Origin: Rhynchopus euleeides
Taxonomy: Eukaryota > Euglenozoa > Diplonemea > Diplonemida > Diplonemidae
DNA: 64,000 nucleotides
Direction of reading: 5' to 3'
Assembly (NCBI GenBank): GCA_963210315.1
Contig: OY723275.1
Span: forward strand, 2,108,001 to 2,172,000
The notes beneath the pieces are model-generated. The model made no database searches. It was not told the origin of the DNA and was given only the letters and a program-made list of their open reading frames with translations. Made by a program: the position numbers and the translations under genes. Shown here piece after piece: positions 1-10,131 of this stretch (its first letter is position 1; each line of letters opens with the position of its first letter).

Positions 1-975
1 TTCACAGAGATCCATACTCCGAAGATCATCCCCGCCGCAAGCGAGAGCGGCTCGTCGGTGTTCCAGCTGAGCTACTTCGGCACCAATGCGTACCTGGCGC
101 AGTCGCCTCAGTTGTACAAGCAGATGGCGCTGATGGGTGACCTGGAGCGCGTGTTCGAGGTGGGTCCCGTTTTCCGCGCTGAGAAGTCCAACACCCACCG
201 CCACCTGTGCGAGTTTGTGGGCCTCGACGTGGAGATGGAGATCAAGGAGCACTACTACGAGGTGCTGGACGTGGCGGAGGGCCTGTTCACCTTCATCTTC
301 GACACCCTGAAGGCAGAGTACGCGCCGCAGGTGCAGGCCTTCAAGGAGCAGTGGGAGACCTCGGAGTTTGTGCACAAGATGACCGACGCGACTATCAACG
401 ACCTGAATCTGGGCATCATCCACGGCGGCGAGAAGCGTGAGAGCGGTGACGAGTACAAGGGCCTGATCTACGACCGCAGCGTGGCAACCCTGCGCATGAC
501 GTACCCCAACGCGGTGAAGCTGCTGAACACGCAGCTGCCTGAGGGCGAGAAGATGGGCGAGACGGAGGACCTGTGCACGGTCAACGAGAAGCTGCTGGGG
601 AGGCTTGTGAAGGAGCGCTACGGCGTCGACTTCTTCATCGTTGACTGGTTCCCGCAGAATGTGCGCCCCTTCTACACCATGCCGTGCCCACACGACAACC
701 GCTTCAGCAACTCCTACGACATGTTCATGCGTGGTGAGGAGATCTCGTCTGGTGCCCAGCGTATCCACGAGGTGGAGCTGCTGCGCAGGCGCGGTGCCGA
801 GACGAATACCGACATGGCCACGATGCAGGACTACATCGAATCCTTCTCCCTGGGTGCCTGGCCGCACGGTGGGTTCGGCGTTGGTCTCGAGCGTGTCGTG
901 ATGCTGTATCTGGGCATCAATAACATCCGCGCCTGCTCGATGTTCCCCCGCACCCCGAACCGCAACACACCGTAA
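1..975 (+). CDS. DARS1: Aspartyl-tRNA synthetase, cytosolic type (3' part, 5' end outside window)
   Basis: Class IIb aminoacyl-tRNA synthetase that charges tRNA-Asp with aspartate in the cytosol. The frame is open from base 1, so the tRNA anticodon-binding N-terminus lies upstream of the window; 324 residues are visible. The start reads FTEIHTPKI and continues through the motif 2 region (FRAEKSNTHRH, then EFVGLDVEM) typical of eukaryotic/archaeal AspRS. The C-terminus has SSGAQRIHE and the motif 3 block GVGLERVVMLYLG ending in SMFPRTPNR, the usual end of the family. The archaeal/eukaryotic layout and lack of a bacterial insertion domain argue for the cytosolic enzyme. AsnRS is the closest alternative, but the motif 2 and C-terminal wording favours AspRS. 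No intron is seen in this part. Confidence 0.95.
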   Translation, partial: FTEIHTPKIIPAASESGSSVFQLSYFGTNAYLAQSPQLYKQMALMGDLERVFEVGPVFRAEKSNTHRHLCEFVGLDVEMEIKEHYYEVLDVAEGLFTFIFDTLKAEYAPQVQAFKEQWETSEFVHKMTDATINDLNLGIIHGGEKRESGDEYKGLIYDRSVATLRMTYPNAVKLLNTQLPEGEKMGETEDLCTVNEKLLGRLVKERYGVDFFIVDWFPQNVRPFYTMPCPHDNRFSNSYDMFMRGEEISSGAQRIHEVELLRRRGAETNTDMATMQDYIESFSLGAWPHGGFGVGLERVVMLYLGINNIRACSMFPRTPNRNTP

Positions 976-1977
976 CACCCCGTAGAACAGTGACGTCAAG
1001 GCCAAAAAGTCTAGACACCGGCACGTGCCCCTCCCGCAGTGCAGTTGACAGCTCTGATGAGATGTGGCTAGCACTCCTAATAATTCAAAAATCTTGGAGC
1101 CTGTGTGAGTGTGTGACACACCCCGTTTTCCAGTTCTTCTGGCTTCTTTGGACTGCGGGAGCCCAGGTGTCCCCACACTGTCTTTCCTTTGCACTTGGAT
1201 TTTCTCGATTATTTTGCCCCGTGTCTTCCGTACGCAGGCTGTCTTGATATGTTCGTGAGCCCTCCGATCGCCGCCGCTAGCCCTTCCGCATGGCGGTCAA
1301 AATTGGTTCTGCGAATACATCTCATGCATGCCGTTGCTGGAGAAAAACCGGGTTCTTGCCTTTGTTGCCCACTGGGGAAACTATCTGTGCCTTTAGCTGG
1401 ATTGTGCGACCCCACTCACACCACTTCATCAGACCGGGGAGTGGTGTACACAAAGAGTGGGGTCTGCGTTCCGACAAGACAAGTTTCGGTAATTGATTGT
1501 TGTCTCGGTTTGCTGTCACTTTACGATCCACCAGGGCACAGATAGTTTCCTTAAATTAATGGGGCGCCGATGTTAAACTACTTGTGACTGTCTATCCTCG
1601 CGCTGACATGCGTCTTTTTTTGGCAGTTGCGTATGAAGTTCAGCCTGATTCCCTGCAGTCCAGTGCCCTCACCCACCACTTCAGCAATCGATACAACCCC
1701 ACATTGCGCCCTACTCCTTCTCCGGTTTTAGCAAAGGAACCGTCAGCAACCACTCACGTATCTTGTGACCACATGGGGGGGCGTACCAGGTCATATTGCT
1801 TTGGACCCGCCGACGGTCCGCAACACACGCCTGCACCCCTTCCCGCAGGGCGCGGCAGTGGGTATGAAAACTATAGACCTGCACACCACTGTCCCCACCT
1901 CCCACACACAACTCCCATGATACAGACCACGTGTTTACGTGCACCACGGCACTCTCCTCCTCCTCCCCCCCTCCACC
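976..1977. other. Intergenic region, AspRS to kinase
   Basis: About 1 kb with no convincing gene; short frames here have no recognisable motif. The last ~60 bases before the kinase ATG are strongly pyrimidine-rich (TCCTCCTCC, then a C run), with an upstream CAG at 1923-1925 that could be a splice acceptor. Confidence 0.6.
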
Positions 1978-3492
1978 ATGGATGTTGATCGGGTCCACGT
2001 CCTGGACCGATGCATTGGCAGTGGTGCCTTTGGCACGGTGCATCTCGGGGTGCACGAAGACACAGGGCAGCAGGTTGCTGTGAAGCGCATCGTGTTCCCC
2101 TCCGAGGGACAGCGCGGGGTGAAACTGCTGGAGAACGCGACGAGCGAGATTGTGCTGATGAAGCAGCTGGACCACCCGAACATCGTGCAGTACCTCGGTG
2201 CCAAACGGGACGGCTACTCCCTCTACATCTACATGGAGTACGTCAGCGGGGGGACGCTCGGATCCCTTATCAGGAGCATGCGCAAGCTGTCCTACGTGCT
2301 GGCCAACAAGGTGCTGAAGGACATCCTGCACGGCCTCGACTACCTCCACCACCGCTCCATCTGCCACCGGGATGTCAAATGCGACAACGTGCTGCTCCTT
2401 GCCGACGGGACTGCCAAGCTGGGAGACTTCGGAACGTCCAAATACATCCAAGCCTGCTACTCGCTGTGCTCGGGGCTGAAGAGCATCTGCGGCACCCCCT
2501 GGTATATGGCACCCGAGGTGATCAACGGCGAGGCGTACGGCCTGCCTGTCGACATCTGGGGCATCGGGGGCGTGCTCTACGAGAGCGTTGTCGGCAAGCA
2601 CCCCTACCACGAGTTCCAAAACATCCACGCCGCGATGTTCCACATCGCTGCCAAGCAGCAGCCCCCCACCTTCCCCGACGACCTCCCGCAAGGCGCAGTG
2701 GACTTCATGCTGTGCTGCTTCCAGCAGGACCCCCGTGCACGCATGAGGGCGGACGAGCTGCTGCAGCACCCCTATGTGACAGGCGATGAGTCGGGCACGA
2801 TGCGCCGTAGGGCCGCCGGGGGTGCCGAAGGCAGCAGCAGCAGCAGCACCGTCAGCAGCAGCAACCCGACGCTGCCGGAGGAGGCAGAGGTGGAGGACTT
2901 CTCGCCGGAAGACGCGGGCCAGCCTGCCGCAGGGCTCAGCGCCCTGCAGCGCTGCGAGGTGTGCCGCGAGGCTGTGGCTGTGTTCCTCTGCCGCGAGTGC
3001 GTCAGGCCGGAGGGCGGTGCCCTGTGCTGCTGTGCGGCCTGCTGGGGCGAGGCGCACGGCAGGGGCAGTGTGCAGCACCACGTCAAGCAGGCGCTGCTGT
3101 TCCACCCGCAGTGGGCGGAGCCAGCCTCCCCTGCAGTGTGGCAGAACGCCACGGCAGACACCGCAGCCTCCGACAGCGTCATGCTGTCGCTCGGCGGGTC
3201 CGCAGCTGCCACGGAGGACGGCGTCGTCACAGCCAACGGGCAGTACGTCGGGCTGCTGCGGCACGAAGACCTGCAGGGCAACCTCGAGAAGCACATCCGC
3301 GCCACCCTGCAGGAGGATGTGGCCCCCGTCCAGCCTGAGGGTCACGCAGCCCACGCGGGGCTGTGCTCGCTGAACAACGCAGGTGTGTGCCGCCTGGCTG
3401 CCCCGCTGGAGGCCCGCTGGGCCTGCATGCACTGCACCTACGAGAACCACGAGGACCTCCGTATCTGCGAGATCTGTGAAAAGCCACGCTGA
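1978..3492 (+). CDS. MAP3K (STE11/MEKK)-like protein kinase with B-box-like and NZF zinc fingers
   Basis: Predicted Ser/Thr kinase of 504 residues. ATG 1978 lies in CCACCATGG just before the catalytic domain. All kinase motifs are present: glycine loop GSGAFGTV (~14-21), VAVK lysine 36, HRDVKCDN with Asp132, DFG Asp150, and GTPWYMAPEV with Glu180; the domain ends near residue 265. The activation segment and HRDVK/DN wording resemble STE11/MEKK kinases. After a Ser-rich linker comes a Cys/His-rich block (~324-375, CEVCREAVAVFLCREC onward) like a B-box zinc finger. The last 25 residues form a RanBP2-type finger, WACMHCTYENHEDLRICEIC, of the NZF class that binds ubiquitin in TAB2/TAB3. This suggests a ubiquitin-regulated MAP3K, but ubiquitin binding is inferred from sequence only. 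No intron. Confidence 0.9.
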   Translation: MDVDRVHVLDRCIGSGAFGTVHLGVHEDTGQQVAVKRIVFPSEGQRGVKLLENATSEIVLMKQLDHPNIVQYLGAKRDGYSLYIYMEYVSGGTLGSLIRSMRKLSYVLANKVLKDILHGLDYLHHRSICHRDVKCDNVLLLADGTAKLGDFGTSKYIQACYSLCSGLKSICGTPWYMAPEVINGEAYGLPVDIWGIGGVLYESVVGKHPYHEFQNIHAAMFHIAAKQQPPTFPDDLPQGAVDFMLCCFQQDPRARMRADELLQHPYVTGDESGTMRRRAAGGAEGSSSSSTVSSSNPTLPEEAEVEDFSPEDAGQPAAGLSALQRCEVCREAVAVFLCRECVRPEGGALCCCAACWGEAHGRGSVQHHVKQALLFHPQWAEPASPAVWQNATADTAASDSVMLSLGGSAAATEDGVVTANGQYVGLLRHEDLQGNLEKHIRATLQEDVAPVQPEGHAAHAGLCSLNNAGVCRLAAPLEARWACMHCTYENHEDLRICEICEKPR

Positions 3493-4193
3493 GGTTCCTT
3501 ATTTAGTGGTTTACAATGCCAATGTGAGGCACAACACACACAGCTCTAAAGCACGCAGCCCGTGTTATGCATACGAGGCTGCGTGTCGTCAGTGCGTGCC
3601 CCCCGGGAGTGCTCCTGACAGGGTGTCTCTCTGCAAGATAGGCGCTCCGTCTCTGCCCTCCCCTCCTTCATTTACCCTGCTGTCTGTCTGGCCCCCTTCA
3701 GGGCAGCGCTGCGCTGCCGTTGTGTCATGCCATTTACCCGGCGCCCGAAGGGCGCCACCACCCGTGGGAACAACAAGTCTCCATACCCATATATGAAAAC
3801 CCGAGGCATGCACCCCTGCGGAAGCACCCCCACAGACCCCCCCCCCCCCCTCCAACACTCTTTTGCTCCCCGCATGCCCTGCAAAGCCCCCTCTCCCCCT
3901 CCCCTCGCTGCCACCCCAACCCACAGCCCTACAACCCCCCGCCCCAGCAGTACAACCAACACAGGAGGACCCCCACCCCCCCTCCCCCACCCCTTGCTTG
4001 CTTTCTCCCAGTATCGCATATACTTTCACCCATTCGCCTGGCTGAGGGAACCGCCCACCACCCACCACCACCCCCCCCGCCCCAACGGCCGCGGAGGCAG
4101 GGGGGCAGGCGGTAGGGTGTGTTCCGCATTTTTGTTTCGGGGGATATTATAACTCGCCTCCACCCCCTCCTCCCATTCCCTCCTCCTTCTCCG
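3493..4193. other. Intergenic region rich in C runs
   Basis: 700 bases, mostly C-rich low-complexity sequence with CCCCACC-type runs from about 3830 to 4085. Several long proline-rich frames exist only because of this composition. No gene seen. Confidence 0.6.
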
Positions 4194-7037
4194 ATGCGTG
4201 CGCTCCGGCGCCTCCGCCCGGTGCCTCTGAGGCATGTCCTCAACTGCGCCACCCTGTCTGGCCTTCTCCTGTCCCTGGCACTCGCGACAGCCGTTGCGGC
4301 ATGGCTCCACCGTGAGAACATCGGCCACAAGTGGACCCGGCGCGGGGGGTACACAGTCCCTGTCGCGGTGGGCCCCCCCTGCTGGGGCACCTCCCTCAGC
4401 AGCGCGGACCGCACCGCACTCGCCCTTGCCGAGGTTGAGGAGAGCAGATCACGCAGAGCTGTGGTACTCACAGAGGACATCGCGTCCGACAACGCAACCC
4501 TCAGCAGGGCGGGGGGTCTGCTTGCCCGCGGCGCGGTTGACCTCGCTTGGAGGGTGCCCGACAACCCCACCCCCAACCACCTCCTGCAGGCCGCGCTGGA
4601 CCACCACACCGCGGCAGCGCCTCTGCGGCGGAGGGACCAGCAACACCACAACCACCCCCGCTACGCCGTTGCGGTGTCCTCCACCCACCTCCACATCATG
4701 GACACCTCCCAGCTCCCTGAGGTGTCGCTCTCCCTGCCCATGGTCTGCCACGCCACCCCCAAGGGGGTCAGCGCGTGGCAGGGCGTCGGCTCTGCTGCGG
4801 AGGCAAATCTGCAATCTCTGTACCCCTCCCCAGCCCAGTACTCTGTGATGTCGAGGAGGGGGGTGGAGGTCGTGTCGGTGGAGGAGATGATGGGGCTTAG
4901 CCTGAGGGGGAGGCGGGACAGCCTCCGCGGAACCCCGCTTCCGGTGTCGATGCAGGAGGGGAGGCTGCGGGGTGCGGCCATCACCGAGGCGGCGATGCAG
5001 CTCCTCCAGGCGGCAGAGATTGTGGCTGCCGCCTTCCCCGGGGAGGGGGCTGCGCAGCACGCCCGGTGGGCTGCCTCCCTGCAGTCCCTGCGAAAATCCA
5101 TGCCGGGGGGGGGCACCGAAGACAGCACCCTCGAGGCCCTCTCAGCCCTCCTCCCCGGGGTTCCCGGGGAAGGGGCAGGCGCCGGGGCCCTCCCCTTCGC
5201 CTTCCGCACCCCCGCCCCCGGCGCAGCCATGCAGTACCCCACAGCGCTGCCTCGGGCCTACACCTCGCTCCACAGCCTCCCCACCTCGCTGAACCTCACG
5301 GTGTTCAACCCGGGGGGGAGTGGAGCTCCTTCCCGACTCCCCTTCTATTTCTCGGTGCGCACGGCAGAGGCGGTGGTGCTGGGGGTGTCCACCCCTGATG
5401 GGGTCTGCGAGGTGCTCCTCCAGAGCGGCGGGGATCCGGCGGAAGGCGGGGGGTCTGAAGGGGAGAGCAGCGGGGAGCAGGGGGAGGGGGCGCAGCCCCA
5501 GAGGAAGCACGATGTGGTGTGCCTGGTGTCCCCGGTGGAGCCCCTCGGGGTTCGCCGGGTGGAGGTGGGGTTCCGCGGGGTGGGGGAGGGGGCGATGGCG
5601 GGAACCGCGACCAGCGCGGATTCGACCTTCCCCCAGATCAGCAACTTCTGCGGGACGGTGTCCTATCTCGGGGACAGGAGGTTTTCCATCTCCGTCAGGC
5701 CAGGCCCCGGCAACGCCACGGAAACCTCCGTGGTGCAATTCACCCCTCTCAGCGTGTTGGGGGATGACGCCCTCCCTCAACGCCGCCGCCGCCGCCACCG
5801 CCGCACCTCAGCCGCGCCCGGCTCCAAAGGGCACCCCATCGACCCCCCCGGGGTCCTCCGCGGATTTGCCGAGGTTGCAGCTGCCTGCTTCGCCCTGTCA
5901 CTCTTCTCCACAGGCAACAGGGCCCACCGCTCCCTCCGCCTCCAGTCGCGCAACGTCGCCGCGGCCCTCCTCGGGCTCCTCCTCCTCTGCCTTGCCCCCT
6001 TCCCCGTGTCGGAGGGTGACGTCCTCTCCGCATATCTGCCGCCCCTCACCGCAGCCACAGCCCTCCTCGGTGTAGAACGGGCATACGCCTCCCTCGCCTT
6101 CTCCCTCCTGAAGGTGGTCCCCCTCTGGCTCGTCGGGCCGCACTTCTCCAACCCGGCTTGGGTTGGCACCCCGGTGCCATCCGGTTACACAGTGGAGGTG
6201 TCCCCCGGGAGGGTCGCAGATGAGCTCACCCTCCTCTATGAGGATCTGGATCTGACGACAACCCTCACGCTGTGGCACGGCAAGACATGCCGGGTCGACG
6301 TGGAGCACTGGCTGGGAGGGGGAGGGGGCTCCGCCCCGCTTGACATCCGCATGACTGTGGAGGGCGCTGGGGGGTCTCATGTGCACACAACAGATGGGAG
6401 GTTTCGGTATAGGCCGCATATGCCTCGGAGGGATAACTCAATCCCTGTCTCGGGTGGGGTCCGCATCGGCGGGAGGCCGGTGTTGGTCGGGTCTCGGGGG
6501 AAGCAGCTCGGGCTGTCCTTCCGCCCGGCGATTGTCGCGTCGGTGCTGCCGGAGTATAACAACCTTCATTTTGACATCCGGCTGGCACCCGAGGAGGGTT
6601 TTCTCTGCGGGATACACTCGGGTGCCGTGCCCGGAGGGGACCCGGGGCAGCCCGAGGAGCCGTCCCACCTCCTGGTGTTGGAGCCTGCTGAGGGGTTTGA
6701 AGCTGAATTCGCCTCGCTCAACCCGTCACACCTCCGCCCTCCGGATGGCATTGTGCTGGAGCGTGTGAGGGAGGTGGGTGGGGAGGGAGGAGGTGGTGGT
6801 GGCGGCCTTCCCCCTGGGAGCCTGCTTCTGACCTACCGGAGTCTGCTGCGGGATCGGGTGCTGGTGGGGCTGGAGGGGCTGTGCCGGCTGCCGCGGTGCA
6901 AAGGGATGGCGCTGCACCCTGCGGATCATCTGGGGGCGCCGCTGTGCGGAGGGGTGCCCAAGGTGTCCGGGCAGCACCCCGTGCTGCCCGACAGGTATTC
7001 TTCGTTTATCGCTGCGCATGCGCAGAGCCTCTGCTGA
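4194..7037 (+). CDS. Large membrane protein of unknown function, weak GH38-like layout
   Basis: 947 residues from ATG 4194, the first ATG after an upstream stop-rich stretch. A short basic N-terminus is followed by a hydrophobic segment (~20-40), giving a type II or signal-anchor start as in Golgi enzymes. A second hydrophobic cluster of three to four segments lies at ~560-660 (NVAAALLGLLLLCLAPFPV and neighbours). The remainder is Gly/Pro-rich. The order of an AAEIVAAA-like helical stretch, a LNLTVFNPGGSG strand and a C-terminal RYRPHMPRRDNSIPVSGG block recalls the middle and C-terminal domains of GH38 alpha-mannosidases. No catalytic N-terminal GH38 domain is visible, so any relation would be to an inactive or degenerate member. 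This similarity is my inference and weak; the gene itself looks real from its length and codon bias. No intron. Confidence 0.7.
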   Translation: MRALRRLRPVPLRHVLNCATLSGLLLSLALATAVAAWLHRENIGHKWTRRGGYTVPVAVGPPCWGTSLSSADRTALALAEVEESRSRRAVVLTEDIASDNATLSRAGGLLARGAVDLAWRVPDNPTPNHLLQAALDHHTAAAPLRRRDQQHHNHPRYAVAVSSTHLHIMDTSQLPEVSLSLPMVCHATPKGVSAWQGVGSAAEANLQSLYPSPAQYSVMSRRGVEVVSVEEMMGLSLRGRRDSLRGTPLPVSMQEGRLRGAAITEAAMQLLQAAEIVAAAFPGEGAAQHARWAASLQSLRKSMPGGGTEDSTLEALSALLPGVPGEGAGAGALPFAFRTPAPGAAMQYPTALPRAYTSLHSLPTSLNLTVFNPGGSGAPSRLPFYFSVRTAEAVVLGVSTPDGVCEVLLQSGGDPAEGGGSEGESSGEQGEGAQPQRKHDVVCLVSPVEPLGVRRVEVGFRGVGEGAMAGTATSADSTFPQISNFCGTVSYLGDRRFSISVRPGPGNATETSVVQFTPLSVLGDDALPQRRRRRHRRTSAAPGSKGHPIDPPGVLRGFAEVAAACFALSLFSTGNRAHRSLRLQSRNVAAALLGLLLLCLAPFPVSEGDVLSAYLPPLTAATALLGVERAYASLAFSLLKVVPLWLVGPHFSNPAWVGTPVPSGYTVEVSPGRVADELTLLYEDLDLTTTLTLWHGKTCRVDVEHWLGGGGGSAPLDIRMTVEGAGGSHVHTTDGRFRYRPHMPRRDNSIPVSGGVRIGGRPVLVGSRGKQLGLSFRPAIVASVLPEYNNLHFDIRLAPEEGFLCGIHSGAVPGGDPGQPEEPSHLLVLEPAEGFEAEFASLNPSHLRPPDGIVLERVREVGGEGGGGGGGLPPGSLLLTYRSLLRDRVLVGLEGLCRLPRCKGMALHPADHLGAPLCGGVPKVSGQHPVLPDRYSSFIAAHAQSLC

Positions 7038-7851
7038 ATGGAGGAGGGCGAAAGGGAGGTGGTATAATCACGTGCCATGCCAAGTTGTTAGATTCATTTC
7101 ATTCCACTTCATTTCGGGGGGGGGGGGGTGAAAATAGGTGAAGTGGGCGGAGTGGGAGAGAGGGGAAATCTGCCTGCATAGTGTCCCCCAAAAGAACTGG
7201 CGGAGAGGTGGGGGTGTTGGCTTGGCAGTGATCTGTTGTGGCAGAGGGAGTGGCATCATCCACAGCCCTCACACGCCGTGTGTGGGGGGGGCTGTGTTGG
7301 AGGATATGTGCCGCTGGTTCATCCAATGTGGGAGGAGAGGGGGCACATCGGTGAACACATTGCCCATGCTGACAACAAGCCGTTCTTTGGGGGAGAGGCC
7401 AGGGGCCTGGTGAACGTTAAAGAATCTCAAGGTGGGGAGGCGTGTCTTGCACAGACAGAAGGGCAGCGGGGCAGGGGGGAGGGGAACAGTCCAAAACTGA
7501 ACGTCTGTTGCGTGCCCAGATGTGATACCGGACCTATTCTGTAACCGCGGATCGCTTTTTCTGTACTTCGGAGAGGGGGGGGCCTGGTAGGAGAGATCCG
7601 GTAGTAGTCGCCACACCCTCACCCTCACCCTCACCGTCATTTTTGACTTGGCCTGCTGCCCCCGCTCCACCACTCCTCGCGCCTTCTCCCGCAAAGAAGC
7701 TGCAAGCTCCGCCGTCTTCGCCTGCAGATCTGCTTCTGACATCACGCCACCGTCGAACTACGTTTCAGGTCGGCCCGCCACCCCTTCAACGCCCCCCACC
7801 CTCCTTCACCCTTCAGTTTCATCCACACAACACCCCGGCACGCCCAACACA
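7038..7851. other. Intergenic region
   Basis: 814 bases with no supported gene. It holds a run of 11 or more G near 7118, a CACCCT microsatellite-like stretch at about 7613-7637 and a pyrimidine-rich run before the next ATG. Confidence 0.55.
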
Positions 7852-8703
7852 ATGGTCCGCACCACCGGACGGCTGACCCCCTCCTGGCACCACCGGGTGG
7901 CCCACCAGACCCACCCGCCCTCCCAGCGCCCTGCCGCTGCCACTGCTGCCACCGCAGCGGGCCCGCCACACCCCCGCCTCATCGCGGAGGCCCTGCGGCA
8001 GCAGAGCGGCGTCTCCCTGGCGCTCCGGAGGCGGGGGTTGGTGCGGCTGGGCAGCCCTGATGTGGAGGAGGAGCACCCACCCCACCACCGCCGCTTGTGG
8101 CTGGAGGGGGTGGCGCTGTGCGGCGACCTGTCATGCCATGCCGTGGTGCTCGAGGGGCAGGACCTGCACTCCAAGACGCAGGGCCTGGCGGAGAAGACGA
8201 AGGCCGCCCGCACCAAGGAATGGCGTGCCCTGGGCACCGAGGCGCAGCAGCGCTACAACCCTGTCGCACAGGAACCCGCTGAGGCTGTCATCTGCCACAC
8301 CCTCTGTGGGCCGGGGGTCACCCCCAGCAGGCGCAGGTCGGTGCTGCAGATGCCGCCGCTCTGCCAGGCCACGCGGTGCACTTTCGTCGCGGATGCGGAG
8401 GAGAGTGACGCGGCGGAACGAGAGGCAAAGGCAGCAGGCGTGCGTGGTGGTGCCGCAGCGGTGCCCAAGAGGGTCGCGGATGCCGACCTGCGTGGCGTGC
8501 AGAGGCTCCGCAGGCAAACTCGCATCCGGAGGAGGCGTCTCGCTGCGGTGGCAGGTGGTAGCACGGCGGGGCGGCGCCTTGCAGTGCCCAGGTGGCTCCG
8601 GTGTCTGGAGGACTATGCGCAGCGCCGTGCGAAGATTGTCGCGGCGCTGAAGTCGCGTCTGAAGCGTCGGGTGCATCACGGAGGTGTTGCACGCAGGTCA
8701 TGA
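7852..8703 (+). CDS. Basic hypothetical protein
   Basis: 283 residues from ATG 7852. The open frame extends upstream without an ATG; the chosen start is the first ATG after a pyrimidine-rich stretch. I do not recognise the family. The protein is Arg/Ala-rich with a His/Pro-rich start, a central conserved-looking stretch (LWLEGVALCGDLSCHAVVLE, ~80-105), two Cys-containing patches (~145-180) and a strongly basic C-terminus rich in RRR clusters. No signal peptide or membrane span is apparent. The basic tail would suit nucleic-acid binding or a ribosome-associated or flagellar role, but nothing in the sequence decides this. The competing antisense frames look like shadows. Confidence 0.55.
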   Translation: MVRTTGRLTPSWHHRVAHQTHPPSQRPAAATAATAAGPPHPRLIAEALRQQSGVSLALRRRGLVRLGSPDVEEEHPPHHRRLWLEGVALCGDLSCHAVVLEGQDLHSKTQGLAEKTKAARTKEWRALGTEAQQRYNPVAQEPAEAVICHTLCGPGVTPSRRRSVLQMPPLCQATRCTFVADAEESDAAEREAKAAGVRGGAAAVPKRVADADLRGVQRLRRQTRIRRRRLAAVAGGSTAGRRLAVPRWLRCLEDYAQRRAKIVAALKSRLKRRVHHGGVARRS

Positions 8704-9351
8704 AAAAGGCGTAGGGTATACTGGAGGAGGGGAAATCAGTTGGGGTAGGCTTCTGGTCGCCTCGGCGTGTGGCATGTTTTCCCCCGTTTCCATGCACCGG
8801 TCTCGCGTGTGTGCCACTGCTCCGGGTGAGTCTCGCCTCCACAAAGCTGCGTGGTTGTCAGGTGTTGTCCGCCCATGATCTCTCGCCCCGCAGGTCGAGC
8901 CTGTTTTGAGCTCTCCAAAGCGGGTCCTGACAGGTTGGACAGGTGGGGTGTGTGCAGATGCATAGGTTCGTTCTATAGTCGCTTCTTCTTGTTCTCTCTG
9001 GCCTTGCCTGTTTCGTGTTCTTTCGGATGTTTTGTTCATGCCGTCTTCTCAGAACACAGGTGTGTCTTGTCCAGATGTCTCACTCGCGCCTCTATCGCGC
9101 CTCCACTCCACACAGCAACACATATCGACGTGTGTCTCAGGTGGCTCTGCTGGGCGCGACGCATCACCACACCGCCCCCACCCACCCCCCCACCCCCCCA
9201 CATCCCTCCATTCTTTGAGCGAAAGGGTGGGTTCGAATTTGGGCTGGATGGCGAAAATTTCACAGCGATTACTGCGCCCGACCAACCCTGTAGTTTAGTA
9301 AACCCCTCTACCCACCCACCCACCTTGCAGGGTGATGCGCGGCACCACCCG
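8704..9351. other. Intergenic region
   Basis: 648 bases without a supported gene. Near the end there is a C/A-rich run (about 9170-9215) and then a CCACCCACCCACCTTGCAG acceptor-like motif ending at 9330, 22 bases before the next ATG. Confidence 0.55.
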
Positions 9352-10131
9352 ATGCTGCGCTGCTCGCTGTTCGCTGCGGCATGTCTAGGGGCGTGGCTTC
9401 CTGCCTCCGCCCAGCAGGACTGCGGGAGCACCCGCAGCACCGGGTGCTCGGGCAACGGGCGCTGCGCCAACTCGAAGTGCTTCTGCAACACGGGCTACTT
9501 CGGGCCCTCCTGCTCCCTGAGCCAGCTGCAGTGCAACGACGAAGTTTGCAACAAGCGGGGTGTCTGCGTGCGGCCCAAATCGGACCGCGCCTTTGAGTGC
9601 GACTGCTCGCAAACCTGCGGGTGGACCGGCACTGTCTGCAGTGTGTGCAGCACCTCCTCCTGCCCAGACGTCTGCCCAGACGTGCCTCTCCTCTCCACTA
9701 CCGTGCTGGGGCGGGAGGGGTCGGAGGACCTGCCGTGGTGGCTGCCCCTCGCGATCCTGCTGCCGATCGTGTTCATCCTTGGGGTCAGCGCAGTGCTGGT
9801 GCGGCAGGTGCTCGCCATGCGGAAGGAGGGGGGGCGGGTGCGCCGCTTCGACGACACTGCAGACGAGACAACAGATCGCACCGCGCAGGGGGCAAGGCAG
9901 CAGCCCCCTGCTGCTGCGAACAAGTATGCGATTGCCTTCGAAGCAGGGGCAGGGAAGCCCGCCGACAACGCCGCCTCGAGTGACGGGATAGAGCGGGGGG
10001 ACATCGAGGTTGCGATCAGCGGGTCCCCAGACTCCCCCCGCCGCAAGAAGGGCGTCAAGAAGAAGAAGCACCCAGGGGGGCACCACGGCCCGAGGGGCAG
10101 GTCCGCCTTGCAGAGGCCGCGGGGGTTGTGA
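9352..10131 (+). CDS. EGF-like type I membrane protein
   Basis: 259 residues. ATG 9352 begins a clear signal peptide (MLRCSLFAAACLGAWLPASA, cleavage near 20). The ectodomain (~21-125) is Cys-rich, with an EGF-like module CSGNGRCANSKCFCNTGYFG followed by a second (CNKRGVCV onward), the usual C-x-C-GYxGPxC style. A single membrane span lies at ~133-158 (WLPLAILLPIVFILGVSAVLV). The cytosolic tail is charged and ends in a Lys/Arg-rich stretch (RRKKGVKKKKHPG). The likely location is the cell surface or an endomembrane, with the EGF part outside. Ligand and role are unknown. A CAG 22 bases upstream of the ATG follows a pyrimidine/adenine-rich run and may be a trans-splice acceptor. Confidence 0.85.
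   Translation: MLRCSLFAAACLGAWLPASAQQDCGSTRSTGCSGNGRCANSKCFCNTGYFGPSCSLSQLQCNDEVCNKRGVCVRPKSDRAFECDCSQTCGWTGTVCSVCSTSSCPDVCPDVPLLSTTVLGREGSEDLPWWLPLAILLPIVFILGVSAVLVRQVLAMRKEGGRVRRFDDTADETTDRTAQGARQQPPAAANKYAIAFEAGAGKPADNAASSDGIERGDIEVAISGSPDSPRRKKGVKKKKHPGGHHGPRGRSALQRPRGL

Noticed and set aside
1711..3450. 579-codon minus-strand frame
   Set aside because: Lies antisense to the kinase, carries no domain, and arises from the GC-rich codon bias of the real gene.
3720..4152. Proline-rich frames of 130-140 codons
   Set aside because: Produced by the C-rich intergenic tract; all three + frames are open for this reason.
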